The translations under genes and the position numbers were made by a program. The notes under the pieces were generated by a model. That model made no database searches, was not told where the DNA came from, and was given only the letters and a program-made list of their open reading frames with translations. A stretch of 55,623 nt of DNA from Parietichytrium sp. I65-24A (lineage: Eukaryota > Sar > Bigyra > Thraustochytrida > Thraustochytriidae): positions 2,412 to 58,034 of the forward strand of contig BLSF01000117.1 of assembly GCA_012862575.1 (NCBI GenBank), given 5' to 3'. Below are positions 10,373-21,700 of the stretch, piece after piece (the first letter of the stretch is position 1; every line of letters begins with the position of its first letter).

Positions 10373-11940
10373 TCATCGGATGTGTTGGATTTGGAAGAGG
10401 ATGTCGCGGACTTTGGATCCTCGTTTGCCAAGCTATTTGAGCAGCGCCGGCGAACCAGATGGTCGGGGATGTTCACGATCACGTGGCGCCAACCAACGAT
10501 GACCTCGCCCGCCGGCCCCATGGCCTCGTCATCTTCCACGTCTTCCTCCTCGTCCTCGGCGCCCCCACCGTCGCCCCCTTCCGCGACACCTCCCCCACCT
10601 GCAGATGGCACGCTCTTGCCCCCAACTGTCACACCACACGATGGACGGGTACTGCTCTTGCACGCCTGTGTGGGCACCCCACAAGCGAATAGTCAAGGCA
10701 TGGATGTTATCCTCTACGCCACGCCTGACTACATACTCCCCGGCAAGGACGACTGCATTTCGAAACCGGCAGCGAACCGATTCACGAAACACGTCTGGAT
10801 CGATTACCAGACTGTCGACCGTGGTGCGGAATTCCTGCTCGACCCTTACCCCCTGCATCACTTCTGCTGGGCGCTCTGCCTCAAGAACGCCTGCGACTGG
10901 GGCTTGATTCCTCTCCACGGCTCCGTCGACCTCCTCTTCGTCCATCGCCCGGTCAAGGCAGCGACCGCGGGGCTCGATTCCCTCAGTCCGAAGCTGCACC
11001 GCTTCCTTCTCAACGACGCCTTCGGCGAGCTCCACCTGGATGCACGCGTCCACTGGCGCCTCAGCACGCGCTACGCCTTCAGGAAACCACCATCCCGTGG
11101 TTCTCCTGTTGCCTTCCAACCACCATTGGGCTATGTCTCCAGTGCCCCCACCCTGGCCTCACCGGCTGTCCCCAGTGCCCCCACCCCGGCACCACCGACT
11201 GTCTCCAGTGCCCCCACCCCGGCACCACCGGCTGCAACTGTGCCCGCCCTCCCGGCTGCACCCGCACCGCGACTACCGGCAGCCGACTTCCCACTCCCGG
11301 ACCCCGACACCCGCGACAATCCGGATCGCTTCCTCGACTACATCACCGAGCTCATCTCCGCTCGCAAATGGCTGTTTGCATGCCACACCATCCAGTTCAT
11401 CCCTCCCCGTTTTCTCTCGACACACTTGTCGAATCTGACGGCTATGTTCGAACGTTTCGACCCGACCTTTGCCGCCCGCGAGGATCTCCAACAACAACGT
11501 GCCTGTGCCGCGCTGGTCATCTACCCACGTTGCTGTTTACGCGAAAAGTATGCTGGGTCAAAGTTCTCCCGAGCACAACTCTTCGACATGTGGTCCGAAC
11601 AACGCTACCATGATCTCTGGATGATCGCACTTTCGGAAGCTCCTCCTAGGTCCCATATGCACGCGTCACTTCCGCTTGACCCGGACCTTGCTTTACAATC
11701 CAAAGCTAAACGGATTCATCGCCACCTTCAACGCGGTGATATCTCGAAGGCCATGAACAGCCTCCTCGTCACCCCCCTGGCAGACTGCACGGATCCTGCT
11801 GTGCGCGCAGTACTTGAATCCAAGTTCCCTGCCCCTGTCCTCCCATCCCCGCTCCCGGATTACCTCCTGCCTGCAGCCGCAGACGGGGTGCAAGAGATGT
11901 CCATCACCACTAAGGATACTCTCAAGGCGATGCGCCGCAC
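10373..11940 (+). mobile_element. Truncated non-LTR retrotransposon ORF (pre-RT region)
   Basis: An open frame of ~520 codons follows the stop at 10370-10372 and runs into the n at 11941. The first true ATG is at 10469. After a Ser/Pro-rich stretch come segments rich in Trp, His and Cys, then a Pro/Ala linker with SAPTPAPP repeats (~11140-11270). The last ~150 residues (RACAALVIYPRCCLR, RLHRGD-like HRHLQRGDISKAMNSLL, then a run of short charged helices) resemble the region just upstream of reverse transcriptase in protist and plant non-LTR retrotransposons. The reverse transcriptase itself would begin where the n falls and is absent. Identification is by pattern memory and is moderate. Composition is more GC-rich and Pro-rich than that of the neighbours. 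This is not part of the GST gene that follows. Confidence 0.5.
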
Positions 11941-11941
11941 N
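11941..11941. other. Assembly join (single n) fusing unrelated coding regions
   Basis: The frame stays open by chance across this base, producing an apparent 744-residue protein with a retrotransposon-like N-terminus and a GST C-terminus. A gap or misjoin is the simplest reading. Confidence 0.75.
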
Positions 11942-12616
11942 AAGGCCAGCGTGCAACCACTGGAACCGGAACCGGAACCGGAGCTGTTCTCCTATTGGCG
12001 CTCCAGCTGCTCGTGGAGAGTGCGGCTGGCGCTGGCTTTGAAAGGCGTTTCTTACAAGTACCATGCAGTTCATTTGGTAGAAGGCGGCCAGTCCAGCGAA
12101 GAGTACGTCAAAATGAACCCAATGAAACAGGTCCCTGCACTGCGCATCAATGGCGTCACGCTCACGCAATCATCCGCCATCATCGAGTATCTGGAAGAGA
12201 AATTTCCGCAGCGGCCTTTGCTGCCTGAGAAATTGGAGGACAGAGCCATCGTGAGAAAGTTTGCGCAGATTATCAACTCGGGAATTCAGCCCGTGCAGAA
12301 TTTGAGCGTCCTTAATAAGATACAGCTTGATTTTGGCCAAGATAAGATCAAGTGGGCGCGTGACATCATCACTGAGGGATTCCAGGCACTGGAGAAGGAA
12401 CTGGAGGCTGTGGAAGGCCGCAGCGAGCAGGATTACTGTTTTGGAGACAAGGTCACCATGGCAGACCTCTTTCTCGTGCCGCAGGTGTACAACGCTCGCC
12501 GATTCGAGGTGGACATGAGCAAGTTCCCGATCATTTGGGGCATTTATGTGAGGTTGGGGGAGTTGGAGGAGTTTAAAGCTGCGCATCCTGACTCGCAACC
12601 CGATGCGCAGCGGTGA
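11942..12616 (+). CDS. GSTZ1: Maleylacetoacetate isomerase / zeta-class GST (start in gap)
   Basis: About 224 residues of a glutathione transferase of the zeta class, which isomerises maleylacetoacetate to fumarylacetoacetate in tyrosine and phenylalanine breakdown, using glutathione. The class motif SSCSWRVR supplies the active-site Ser/Cys near the N-terminus. The glutathione site NPMKQVPAL is followed by QSSAIIEYLEE. The C-terminal helical domain includes DKVTMADLFLVPQVYNARRF. The usual length is ~215-220 residues, so only the initiator Met and perhaps a short leader are missing, in the gap at 11941. An EPEPEPE dipeptide run precedes the fold. The protein is probably cytosolic, but a targeting peptide lost in the gap cannot be ruled out. 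It ends convergent with transketolase. Confidence 0.9.
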   Translation, partial: KASVQPLEPEPEPELFSYWRSSCSWRVRLALALKGVSYKYHAVHLVEGGQSSEEYVKMNPMKQVPALRINGVTLTQSSAIIEYLEEKFPQRPLLPEKLEDRAIVRKFAQIINSGIQPVQNLSVLNKIQLDFGQDKIKWARDIITEGFQALEKELEAVEGRSEQDYCFGDKVTMADLFLVPQVYNARRFEVDMSKFPIIWGIYVRLGELEEFKAAHPDSQPDAQR

Positions 12617-13203
12617 GAGCTGTCACGCCTCGTTGCACAAGAACGAAAAAAAATGCCGGGGATTCCCCTCCAAATGCTGTGTGCCAGTGACGACAATGGC
12701 ATGCTTCTTCTTTTTTATTCTTTCTTTCATCGCTTCCGAGCGCTGTGCTCGGTCATCTCTCACCTATTCGAATCTGGGGACATGAGAGAGATCTTGTGTC
12801 TGTCTTATTATTCTTTTTATTTTTTTTTAAATGAGTATGTCACAGTCAAAATGTTTCCCACTTCGTTTTTTTTTCTTTTTTTCTTTTTTTTTCACCATCT
12901 CTATTTATAAATTTAACTTTCAAGATAAGTGAGACATTTTTAATTAAAATCAAAATGCTTCACAGAGCTTACTCGGTATTTTGTTTGGCTGTGTTCACTG
13001 AATGAATGCGTAAAGCGATGGAAACTGGTTACGGTTTGGGAACTGCCAGAAGCGCGTGTCGCGAGAACTAGAGAAAGTCGAAGAAAGGAAGTCTGAGGGA
13101 GCTTCGCTCAACGGAATACACACATCGCAAAGTCAGAAATCATGCGTGGTTACTGTTAAGTTTGAGTGTGCTAGTGAAGAAAGAGAAAGAGAGAAGGATT
13201 AGT
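12617..13203. other. Convergent intergenic region
   Basis: This region lies between the 3' ends of the isomerase (+) and transketolase (-). Poly-T and TTTCTTTT runs near 12815-12890, followed by A/T-rich DNA, would suit 3' UTRs and polyadenylation. No gene is seen. Confidence 0.5.
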
Positions 13204-15345
13204 TTAGACAATTGGGTCCACGAGCCATGCAGCCTTTCCGCCAAGCTTTGCAACCACGGCCTTGGCCTTCTCGGAGATGTTCTCCTTGGTGAAGCCAAAG
13301 TGCTCGTAGAGCTTTGGGCCTGGAGCAGACTTGCCAAAGGTGGTCATGCAGATCTGGTAGTGGCTGTACTTTTGCCATCCGAGAGGGCTTGCTGCCTCGA
13401 TCGCAATCACAGGCACGCCTTCAAGGAAGACGGACTTCTTGTAGTCCACAGACTGCTCATCAAAGAGGTCCATGCATGGCATGCTCACAACGCTAACAGC
13501 GACTCCGTCGGCGGTAAGTGCCTCTGCAGCAGATACGGCAATCTCCACCTCGCTACCAGTGGAGACCAAGGTCACCTGTGGCTTCTCGCATGGGAACACA
13601 ACGTAGCCTCCCTTGGACACATTCTCTGGGGAGGAGTGCTCGAGGTTCTTGAGGTTTTGGCGCGAAAGGGCGAAGACGGATGGGGCGTGCTCCATCTTGA
13701 GCGCGGCCATGTAAGAGCCGGTCACCTCGTTGGCATCCGCAGGACGGAAGACGTACATGTTTGGAATGGAGCGGAGGGTTGCAAGCATACCGATTGGCTG
13801 ATGGGTTGGGCCATCCTCTCCGAGACCGATAGAGTCGTGGGTCATGATGTAGAGAACACGCATTTCGCTAAGAGCGGAGAGCCTCATGGCGCCAAGAGCG
13901 TAGCCAGCAAAGTTCAAGAAAGTGGCGCCGAATGGAATCAAGCCTCCGTACGCAGCGAGACCGTTGCAGATTGCGGACATTCCGTGCTCGCGAACTCCAA
14001 AGCGGAAGTAGCGTCCATCGTAGCTGGTTGCCTGGAAGTCGTGGCACTTCTTGAGCGCAGTGCAGTTGGAGCCAGTAAGATCAGCACTTCCACCAACCAA
14101 CTCTGGAATGGCGTCTGCGCAAGCATTGAGGACCTGGCCAGAGCTTGCGCGGCTAGCCACGGCCTTGTCTGCAGGGGTGAAGCGAGGCAGCTTCTCCTCC
14201 CAGCCAGCTGGGAGCTCTCCCTTCATTCTGCGCTCGAGCTGAGCAGCCTCTTCTGGGAATGCCTCGCGGTACTTGTCAAACTTGGCGTTCCACTCCTTTT
14301 CGAGCTCCTCGCCAGCGGTGCGCACCTCGCGGAGGTTGTCAAGGGCCTCCTGAGCGACAGTAAAGTGCTCCTCGGACTCCATGTTGAACTTGGAGCGAAC
14401 CTTCTTGATGTCATCCCATCCAAGAGGAGCTCCGTGCACGCCCTCGGTACCCTCCTTGGTGGCACCGAACCCGATGGTGGTCTTCACCTTGATCAGGGTT
14501 GGCTTATCAGTGCATGCCTTGGCCTCCTCGATGGCTTTGACGAGGTCAGACACGTCGGTGGAGTCACCATCGGTGACAACGAGGGTCTGCCAGCCGTAAG
14601 CCTCGTAGCGCTTCAAGACATCCTCAGTGAAGGAAATGTCGGTCTCTCCATCGATGGTGATCTTGTTGTCGTCGTACAGAACAATAAGCTTGCCGAGCTT
14701 CAAGTGTCCAGCGAGGGAGCATGCTTCCGAGGAGACTCCCTCCTGCAAGCATCCATCTCCGCAGATCACGTAGGTAAAGTTGTTGAAAATCTCGTGACTT
14801 TGCAACCCGAACGTTTGTCAGTCGACGGAGATGAATTCTGCGAGTTTATTAAAAGCAACATATACATACACAAAAGAAACTTACCCTTCCTTGTTGAAGG
14901 TTGCGGCCATGTGTGCCTCGGCCATTGCGAGACCCACAGCGTTGGAGATACCCTGGCCAAGAGGACCGGTGGAAACCTCGATACCCTCCAACAGGTGGTT
15001 CTCAGGGTGTCCAGCAGTGAGACTGTCAAGCTGGCGGAACTGCTTGAGGTCCTCCATGGTAGGCTTGTCGTAGCCGGTGAGGTGAAGCATCGAGTACAAG
15101 AGCGCGCATCCGTGGCCGTTAGAGAGCACGAAGCGGTCGCGGTTCATCCACTTTGGGTTGGATGGAGCGATGTTCATCACCTTCTTGAACAGAGCATATG
15201 CCATTGGGGCACATCCCATTGGCGCTCCAGGGTGCCCGCTGTTTGCCTGCTGCACCATCTCTGCGCTGAGCACGCGGATGGCGTTCACGGACACCTCATC
15301 CACGGCCACATCCACCTTCTGTTTCTTTGCTGCTGGCTCGCCCAT
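13204..15345 (-). CDS. TKT: Transketolase, two exons
   Basis: Exon 1 is 15345-14885 and exon 2 is 14797-13204, giving 684 residues, normal for the family. Splicing restores [20 protein letters not shown] exactly where related enzymes are continuous. Transketolase moves two-carbon ketol units between sugar phosphates in the non-oxidative pentose phosphate pathway, with thiamine diphosphate and a divalent metal. Visible motifs are SGHPGAPMG near the N-terminus, the diphosphate/metal motif GDGCLQEG with a downstream Asn (DDNK), the pyrimidine-domain segment [15 protein letters not shown], and a C-terminal domain with STGSEVEIA. The N-terminus is short and basic ([11 protein letters not shown]) with no obvious targeting signal, so a cytosolic form is likely. 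The opposite strand is open for 771 codons, a codon-bias shadow. Confidence 0.97.
14798..14884 (-). other. Transketolase intron (87 bp)
   Basis: The donor is GTAAGT (from 14884 reading down) and the acceptor is AAAG ending at 14798. Phase 2. Removal makes a continuous, family-conserved protein sequence. Confidence 0.95.
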
Positions 15346-16182
15346 TTTTCACCGCTTTCTTCAATTCCCTACTCGCTATTCAAATCCTCTGCTATTCTGC
15401 ACCAAGCCAAAACCGCATTCCAATTCCAATTCCAATTCCAATTCACATTCACATTCGCATCCAATCACAATAAATAATAAATAACAGATAACAGACAACA
15501 TAAATGCACTTCATGTCAGTACCAATTCATCTCCATCATCATGCGAAAATACTCATCCACATCCACTTTCTCATGTTGCCACAGCAATCATCCACGAAAC
15601 CCACACCAAGATCTCCTTCCCGCTTTCACGCTTTCCCTCCACTAAATTCATACAAAGACACCTTCCCGCGCACATTACTCCAATCTCTCTCTCTCTCTCT
15701 CTCTCTCTGTCACTCTCACTCTCCCTTCCTTGCCGCGCAACGCCCGCGCAACGCCGCCGCGCTTTCTGCGATGCTTCTGCGATGCACGCGTCCACGCGTC
15801 CCACGCCCCCGCTGCCCGTAGCATAACCTACCTGTTGTCTACCAATCGCGCGCGCACTCTGTTAGCGGTCTGCCTTCGCGTACACTTGGCCTGCGTCGCC
15901 GCTGTGAGGGGGCAAGATATTTGCTAACGTCTGATAAGGATAACGATAGGAGTGCGAGATGGGATCGACGAGCAGCTACTGGGTCGGTAGGAGTGGGTAG
16001 GAGTGGGTCAGGGAAGGGCCTAGTAGCTGAGCCTTAGCGGGAGAGCGTGGGAGAGCGATTGGCTGGCGGCCGGTTCTGAAGGATTTGTTCCGTGTGAATA
16101 GAGTATAAGATAGATGAGGTGTAAGATGATGGGCGCGCCTGGACGGGGGAACCGGAGGGAGGTGCGATCGGCTGGGCGGACA
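15346..16182. other. Transketolase upstream region
   Basis: The 5' flank of transketolase (-) holds a (CCAATT)n/CATTCA run near 15420-15455, a (CT)n tract near 15690-15709 and GC-rich stretches near 15735-15800. Polypyrimidine on the plus strand is purine-rich on the coding strand. No gene is seen. Confidence 0.4.
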
Positions 16183-16460
16183 ATCGTACGGAGGAGAGAT
16201 TAAACGGGATTGTGAATCCGTCGATGCGTGGATAGGGTTTGTGATAGGAAGAGGTTACTAGGGAGCGTGTGGTTTTGGCACGCTCCAATGTTTGGGCAAA
16301 GCGGGATGTGTTTGTTTTGTCATGTGAGGAGGCCCTCCCTTTCCCTCTCTATCAAAAACGCCTCCCACTGTGAGGGCGCCGCGCAGCGCAATTCAAACTT
16401 TCACTCCTCCCCTCTCTACCTTGTCCTAATCCACCACATAACAAACTCTACCAAAACACA

Positions 16461-16628
16461 ATGAATTACGCCGACCTTGTGAGGGGAGAGCAACTTGCCC
16501 TCACAAACCCGGCAGCCTATCTAGCATTATCTGGCATTAGAAGCCTTAGCAGAGAACAAAAGGAACAACTACGCACGAAGGCGGGCTCGCTACGTCTTTC
16601 GTATGTAATCAAACCGTGCGCCCTGTAA
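16461..16628 (+). CDS. Small ORF, 55 aa, left copy
   Basis: The ORF opens at an ATG in the favourable context CAAAACACAATGA after a long pyrimidine- and A-rich leader with no upstream ATG close by. It ends at TAA 16626-16628. The sequence starts MNYADLVRGEQLALTNPAAY and is hydrophilic and probably helical, with no family I recognise. The second copy at 17442 keeps the frame, with only a few changes. A GTATGT near its 3' end could act as a splice donor, so it may be a first exon; I could not find a matching downstream exon in frame. Confidence 0.35.
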   Translation: MNYADLVRGEQLALTNPAAYLALSGIRSLSREQKEQLRTKAGSLRLSYVIKPCAL

Positions 16629-16914
16629 GGAGGATGACGGCATGGCTGACGTCATGCTTGCAGCGTGCAATCGTGAAAAAAAAGTTTGATTGATTGTGTT
16701 TCATGTCTCACCCATTTCACAGTCAAACAGTCAATGGAACAACAGATCAGAATTCAGAAATTCAAAAACGTTAATTTAGAACAGTTGTGCAGGAGAGACT
16801 GACTGGGTTTGCGCGGTCGATGTCACTTTAGTTTTTAACATTAACTTACTTCTTTATGGATTTCTTCATGTTGATTTTCCAACTCGGAAGCCTGAATGAG
16901 ATGGACCACGAGCC

Positions 16915-17095
16915 TTTGGTTTGGTTTGGTTTGGTTAACTTTCGTTTGGTTTGGTTTGGTTTGGTTTGCTTTCGTTTGCTTTGCTTTGCTTTGGTCTGCT
17001 TTGGTCTGCTTTGGTCTGCTTTCGTTTGGTTTGCTTTCGTTTGGTTTGGTTTGCTTTCGTTTGGTTTGCTTTGCTTTGCTTTGCTTTGGTCATAT
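16915..17095. repeat. TTTGGT/TTTGC pentamer array, left copy
   Basis: An array of TTTGG, TTCGT and TTTGC pentamers. It is shorter than the matching array in the right copy by ~170 bases. The frames it leaves open are not genes. Confidence 0.9.
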
Positions 17096-17160
17096 AGTTC
17101 TATCAGCTCGTGAACGCAACAAGTTCAATGATCAATGCGATCGATGGACACAGAAAGGAG

Positions 17161-17161
17161 N
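17161..17161. other. Assembly join (single n) between two copies of one segment
   Basis: The left and right sides carry the same ~1 kb segment, so this n probably marks two overlapping contig ends or alleles set end to end. Confidence 0.85.
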
Positions 17162-17441
17162 GCATCGTACGGAGGAGAGATTAAACGGGATTGTGAATCC
17201 GTCGATGCGTGGATAGGGTTTGTGATAGGAAGAGGTTACTAGGGAGCGTGTGGTTTTGGCACGCTCCAATGTTTGGGCAAAGCGGGATGTGTTTGTTTTG
17301 TCATGTGAGGAGGCCCTCCCTTTCCCTCTCTATCAAAAACGCCTCCCACTGTGAGGGCGCCGCGCAGCGCAATTTAAACTTTCACTCCTCCCCTCTCTAC
17401 CTTGTCCTAATCCACCACATAACAAACTCTATCAAAACACA

Positions 17442-17609
17442 ATGAATTACGCCGACCTTGTGAGGGAAGAGCAACTTGCCCTCACAAACCCGGCAGCCTA
17501 TCTAGCATTATCTGGCATTAGAAGCCTTAGCAGAGAACAAAAGGAACAACTACGCACGAAGGCGCTCTCCCTACGTCTTTCGTATGTAATCAAACCGTGC
17601 GCCCTGTAA
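17442..17609 (+). CDS. Small ORF, 55 aa, right copy
   Basis: Same length and frame as the ORF at 16461. Changes include Gly to Glu at residue 9 and Gly-Ser to Leu-Ser near residue 42. The ATG context and leader are conserved. Function is unknown, and I see no signal peptide or membrane span. If the duplication is an assembly artefact, this is the second allele of one gene. Confidence 0.35.
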   Translation: MNYADLVREEQLALTNPAAYLALSGIRSLSREQKEQLRTKALSLRLSYVIKPCAL

Positions 17610-17929
17610 GGAGGATGACGGCATGGCTGACGTCATGCTTGCAGCGTGCAATGGTGAAAAAAAAAGTTTGATTGACACTGTGATTGTGTTTCATGTCACC
17701 CATTTCACAGTCAAACAGTCAATCGAACAACAGATCAGAATTCAGAAATTCAAAAACGTTAATTTAGAACAGTTGTGCAGGAGAGACTGACTGGGCTTGC
17801 GCGGTCGATGTCACTCTAGTTTTTAACTTTAACTTACTTCTTTATGGCATTCTTCATGTTGATTTTCCAACTCGATTTCTTCATGTTGCTTTTCCAACTC
17901 GGAAGCCTGAATGAGATGGACCACGAGCC

Positions 17930-18245
17930 TTTGGTTTGGTTTGGTTTGCTTTGCTTTCGTTTGGTTTGGTTTCGTTTGGTTTCGTTTGGTTTGGTTTCGT
18001 TTGGTTTCGTTTGCTTTCGTTTGGTTTGCGTTCGTTTGGTTTGGTTTGCTTTCGTTTGCTTTGCTTTGCTTTGCTTTGCTTTGCTTTGCTTTGCTTTGCT
18101 TTGCTTTGCTTTGCTTTGCTTTGCTTTGCTTTGCTTNCTTTGCTTTGGTCTGCTTTGGTCTGCTTTGGTCTGCTTTCGTTTGGTTTGCTTTCGTTTGGTT
18201 TGGTTTGCTTTCGTTTGGTTTGCTTTGCTTTGCTTTGCTTTGGTC
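17930..18245. repeat. TTTGC pentamer array, right copy, with n at 18137
   Basis: An uninterrupted TTTGC run of about fifteen units (~18058-18135) is flanked by mixed TTTGGT/TTCGT units. The n at 18137 falls inside the run, where reads would not resolve the copy number. Confidence 0.9.
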
Positions 18246-18314
18246 ATATAGTTCTATCAGCTCGTGAACGCAACAAGTTCAATGATCAATGCGATCGATG
18301 GACACAGAAAGGAG

Positions 18315-18707
18315 CATACTGGACCCAACGCAGAAACAGACACAGGTGTTGGTCACTTTATTTACTCTTGTTTTGGAAATTCGTCGAACACAGCATCCGC
18401 GACAACGTGCCAAAGGGGAACCAAACGCGCGAACCAGGGCCATGGGCTGACTTCGAAGACAGAACAAGTGCTAATGAACGCAGCAGACAAAGGATCTGAA
18501 CAGCGGGTGCTCACACAATGATGTCACCCTCTGAATAAAGAATTTTGGTATACAAGCTCGTTTCTCTCGCAGCCACCAGGCTTTCCCAGAACCGAGGACT
18601 CTGAAGGTACGCGTTCATGAGTTTCACGATGTTTCACGGGCGAAAACAGATGAGTTGGACTGAAAATCTATATCTATATTATTTTTCGAAAGAGCTATGT
18701 TCTTGAT
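18315..18707. other. 3' flank of the myosin gene
   Basis: Spacer and presumed 3' UTR of the myosin on the minus strand. I see no other gene. Confidence 0.4.
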
Positions 18708-21700
18708 TTATTTTCCCTCCTTGAGAACCTGCTGCACGTTGAAGAGGCAGTCAAACAGTTCCCAAGACTGAATTGTGTTCAGGACGATATCAAAACCGTC
18801 ATTTCGCTTGAGAAAGTCAAATTTAGAGGATCCGGCTAAACCTGTGGAAGTCTGCTTCAAGTCGGCAGGCTTTGCGCCGCCAAACCTGCGCGAAATTCGA
18901 CGGCCCAGATTTTTGCCTTCCTTCTCGAGCTTGGCCTTCGAAAGCTTCATCCAGAACGTGCCTGCCACAGCACCGTATTTCTTGATCGCCCGGTGAGGGA
19001 ACGTTCTGATAATGTTGTCAAGCGAGGTCGGCATGACGTGCACGCCCTCGGTGTCAATGGCGATGACATAAGTGCGGTTGCTGTCCGCGCGAGTCGCATG
19101 GAAGAGCGACTTGCCGTAAGCAGGCGCCTTTTTGCAAATGTCGCAGTATCGCTGGCGAAGAGCGGTGTCTCCGTCGCTGCCCAAGGTGACCGAGTTGGAG
19201 ATAATTTTGGCCCAGCCAGCCACAGGCTTCTCCTGCAGCCACGACTTTGGAATGTGGCGAGAGAGCTCGCCTTTGAGAAGTGCGTCCTCGTCCTCCAGGT
19301 TGATGCCCTCGGTCTCCAGCGTCATTGCGATTGCTGCGAGTTCAGCGACATCGTGGTCCGAGGTAATCACCAAACTATTCGACTCCACATCGTGCTGCAG
19401 CTGCTGGAACAGGTGCAAGTCAGCTTTGCCTTTCGTTGGGAGGAATCGCCTTTTGTAGACGAAGGTGGGCTCTCGGTGCTGGTTCGCCATGCGGGCAAAG
19501 ACGTCGCCAATAAAGACCCACATCGGAAGCGGCCAGGCGATCTTGGGCGCAGGGCCAGCGCTCTTTTGGGTATTCTGCACACGCAAAAGCTTTCCAGCTG
19601 CGCGAGCTACCGTGATAGGGAGCCTCAGGCCGCTCTTGCCTGAGTTGCCCGGAGTTCGCTGGTGGTTGGCCTCGTATGCCGGTTCTGGACCGTACTGAGC
19701 TACAAGCTTACTGAAGAGCTCCTCCTCGCGCCCTTGCCAATGCTGAACATACACTTCGATGTGCTGGAGCTTCGAGGTGTTGTAAAACTTGTAAAATCTC
19801 ACCAGGCGGTCGCGCAAGTCATCGTTGTTGTCCTCCTCGCCGTCCTTCACAAAGAGAGACCATGCTTGGCGCTTGACGGCGTCGAGAATGCCAGTCTTTT
19901 GGCGGACGAGCTTTGTCACCGTATCGAGACGCATGTCAGGAGAGACCGGCAAGGTAATAAGCTGCCCATCAACGATCTGAATGGCTGCGAGCACGGGAGG
20001 GCGTTTCGCGTATTGCCCGACCTCGTCCAGCGAAGGCTTGTACTTGAACGGCGCCATCTCCATCGTTGATCCCAATTGGGCAAGGCAGAGACGGGCAAAA
20101 TTGCCAACGAGACTTGGCTTGGAGCGATGCTCAAGCAAAAAGCAGATCAGGTACTTGGAGAAGACGTCCGAGGGCGGGAAGTATTTGGTGCACATGCACA
20201 TGAGAAGCCATGCGTGTTCAGCACTCTTTGCCTGGTTATTGGCTCGAAGATGCTTGCACAGCTGAATGTAGATCTCGTCAGCAAGACGCTCGTCGCACAT
20301 TCCATTCACCACAATGTACTGCGCCAAGCCTGCGGAGTTGGCGGTACTAATGTCTCCGCAGTACTGGAGGATCGCCCGGTTGAGTCGGACTGCAATGACG
20401 TTTTGGTCTTCGTCCACCTCGTGCAAAGATTTTGGAATCGGGGTGCGCTGACTCCAAAGCTTGAGCTGTGCCTGACGTTCGCGCTCTTCTGCTGGAAACG
20501 ACTCAGTGTAGTCATCGTTGTCGCGGATGCGGTAAAAGTTTGGCAGGTCATAACGAGAAGACTGCTCCACTTCTTCCTGAATCGACAAATACCCCGAAGT
20601 GTTCATCTGCTCAACGCGCTCCTTCTCCAGGTCTTCCTGTTCGGCAGGAGTTGCGTAACGAAGCGTGCTCATCATCTTTTCTCGAGCCTTTCTGGCATCG
20701 ATACGGCCAAGCTTCATCTTGATGTTCTCGAGATCGCGCACCTCTTCTGCAACGCGCTGCGCGTCAACCGTGACCATGCTCAAACTCTGGGCGGCGAGAA
20801 GTGCGCTGAGGAGAGCGCTGTAGGTGTTGATATCGAGTGCATCCTTCAGCTGCTCTTGAACCTCGAGCTGATGCTCCATGCGCTTGAGGAATTGCAGTGC
20901 GGCGCGAACTTGTGGCTCCTTTACCTCGGTCAGCCCCTTTTCCAAGGCTTCTTCGATGGCATCAGAGAGCGGGACCAACTGGTCTTTGACGAGGCCCTTG
21001 TTTGATCGGCTCTTTGTCTCGAGAACTTTCTTCTCCACTTCTATCTTGTGCAAGAGCCGTTTGCGCTCCTCCAGGTATTGGCGCATTTCCATGGCAGCCT
21101 CGACCACCTCTCCCTTGGCGTTCAGCTCTTCAATGCGAGTACGGAGGGCGTTGAGCGCGTCTAAATCCTCCCGCTCCATTGCATCCCGGAGGTCACGGTC
21201 AAGCTCTTCCAGAGCTTTCTTGCGGGCCTCTGACTCTTGAATGATCCTTTTCGTCATCTTTTGAGCTCTGATGACGCACTCGTGGTCTCCTGCACCAAGA
21301 TCGACCAATTGCTGAACGAGGTCGCCCATGGCCTGGAGATCCTTGCGAGCGATGGCATCTTCCAAACGCTGCACCAGCTCGGCTTCTTCCTCAAGGCGAG
21401 CAAGGAGAGCACGGGCGGTCTGTGCCTCATTGCAGCCTCCAAGATTGAGCTCTTGAGCATTTTCAAGCGCAGACGTAAGGGCAGAAATGCTTCGACGGCT
21501 GATGGCATCGGAAAGAGCCTCAATAGCCTCCTTCTCATCTCTATCGCGCCGCACAATGTCACGTGCTTGCTTGACGATGTCACGCTTTCCGAGGCCCAAG
21601 TCTTCGGCAGTCTTGATCAAGCTCGGCAGCTCATCAACATTCCGACTCTCCACCGCCGCTTCGAGCAGGGCGATATGCTTCTCTTCTTCCTTGATCTCGC

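Larger units (their letters stand above)
16183..17160. repeat. Duplicated ~1 kb segment, left copy
   Basis: This matches 17164-18314 almost base for base: an offset of 981 through the small ORF, changing to 1154 after the TTTGC array. The copy stops at ...ACAGAAAGGAG right before the n at 17161. Confidence 0.9.
17164..18314. repeat. Duplicated ~1 kb segment, right copy
   Basis: Second copy of 16183-17160, with scattered substitutions, an extra FQLDFFMLL-type duplication near 17880, and a longer pentamer array. Unlike the left copy, it runs on into unique sequence at 18315, the downstream flank of the myosin gene. Confidence 0.9.

Noticed and set aside
13162-15477. A 771-codon open frame on the plus strand opposite transketolase
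   Set aside because: It runs through both exons and the intron of a clear transketolase and has no family features; it is a shadow caused by codon bias.
16856-18267. Several ORFs of Phe/Cys/Leu/Trp repeats
   Set aside because: They are translations of the TTTGC/TTTGGT pentamer arrays.
19662-21005. Plus-strand ORFs of 135 to 309 codons inside the myosin gene
   Set aside because: They are antisense shadows of the myosin tail; the minus-strand frame has clear MyTH4-FERM content.
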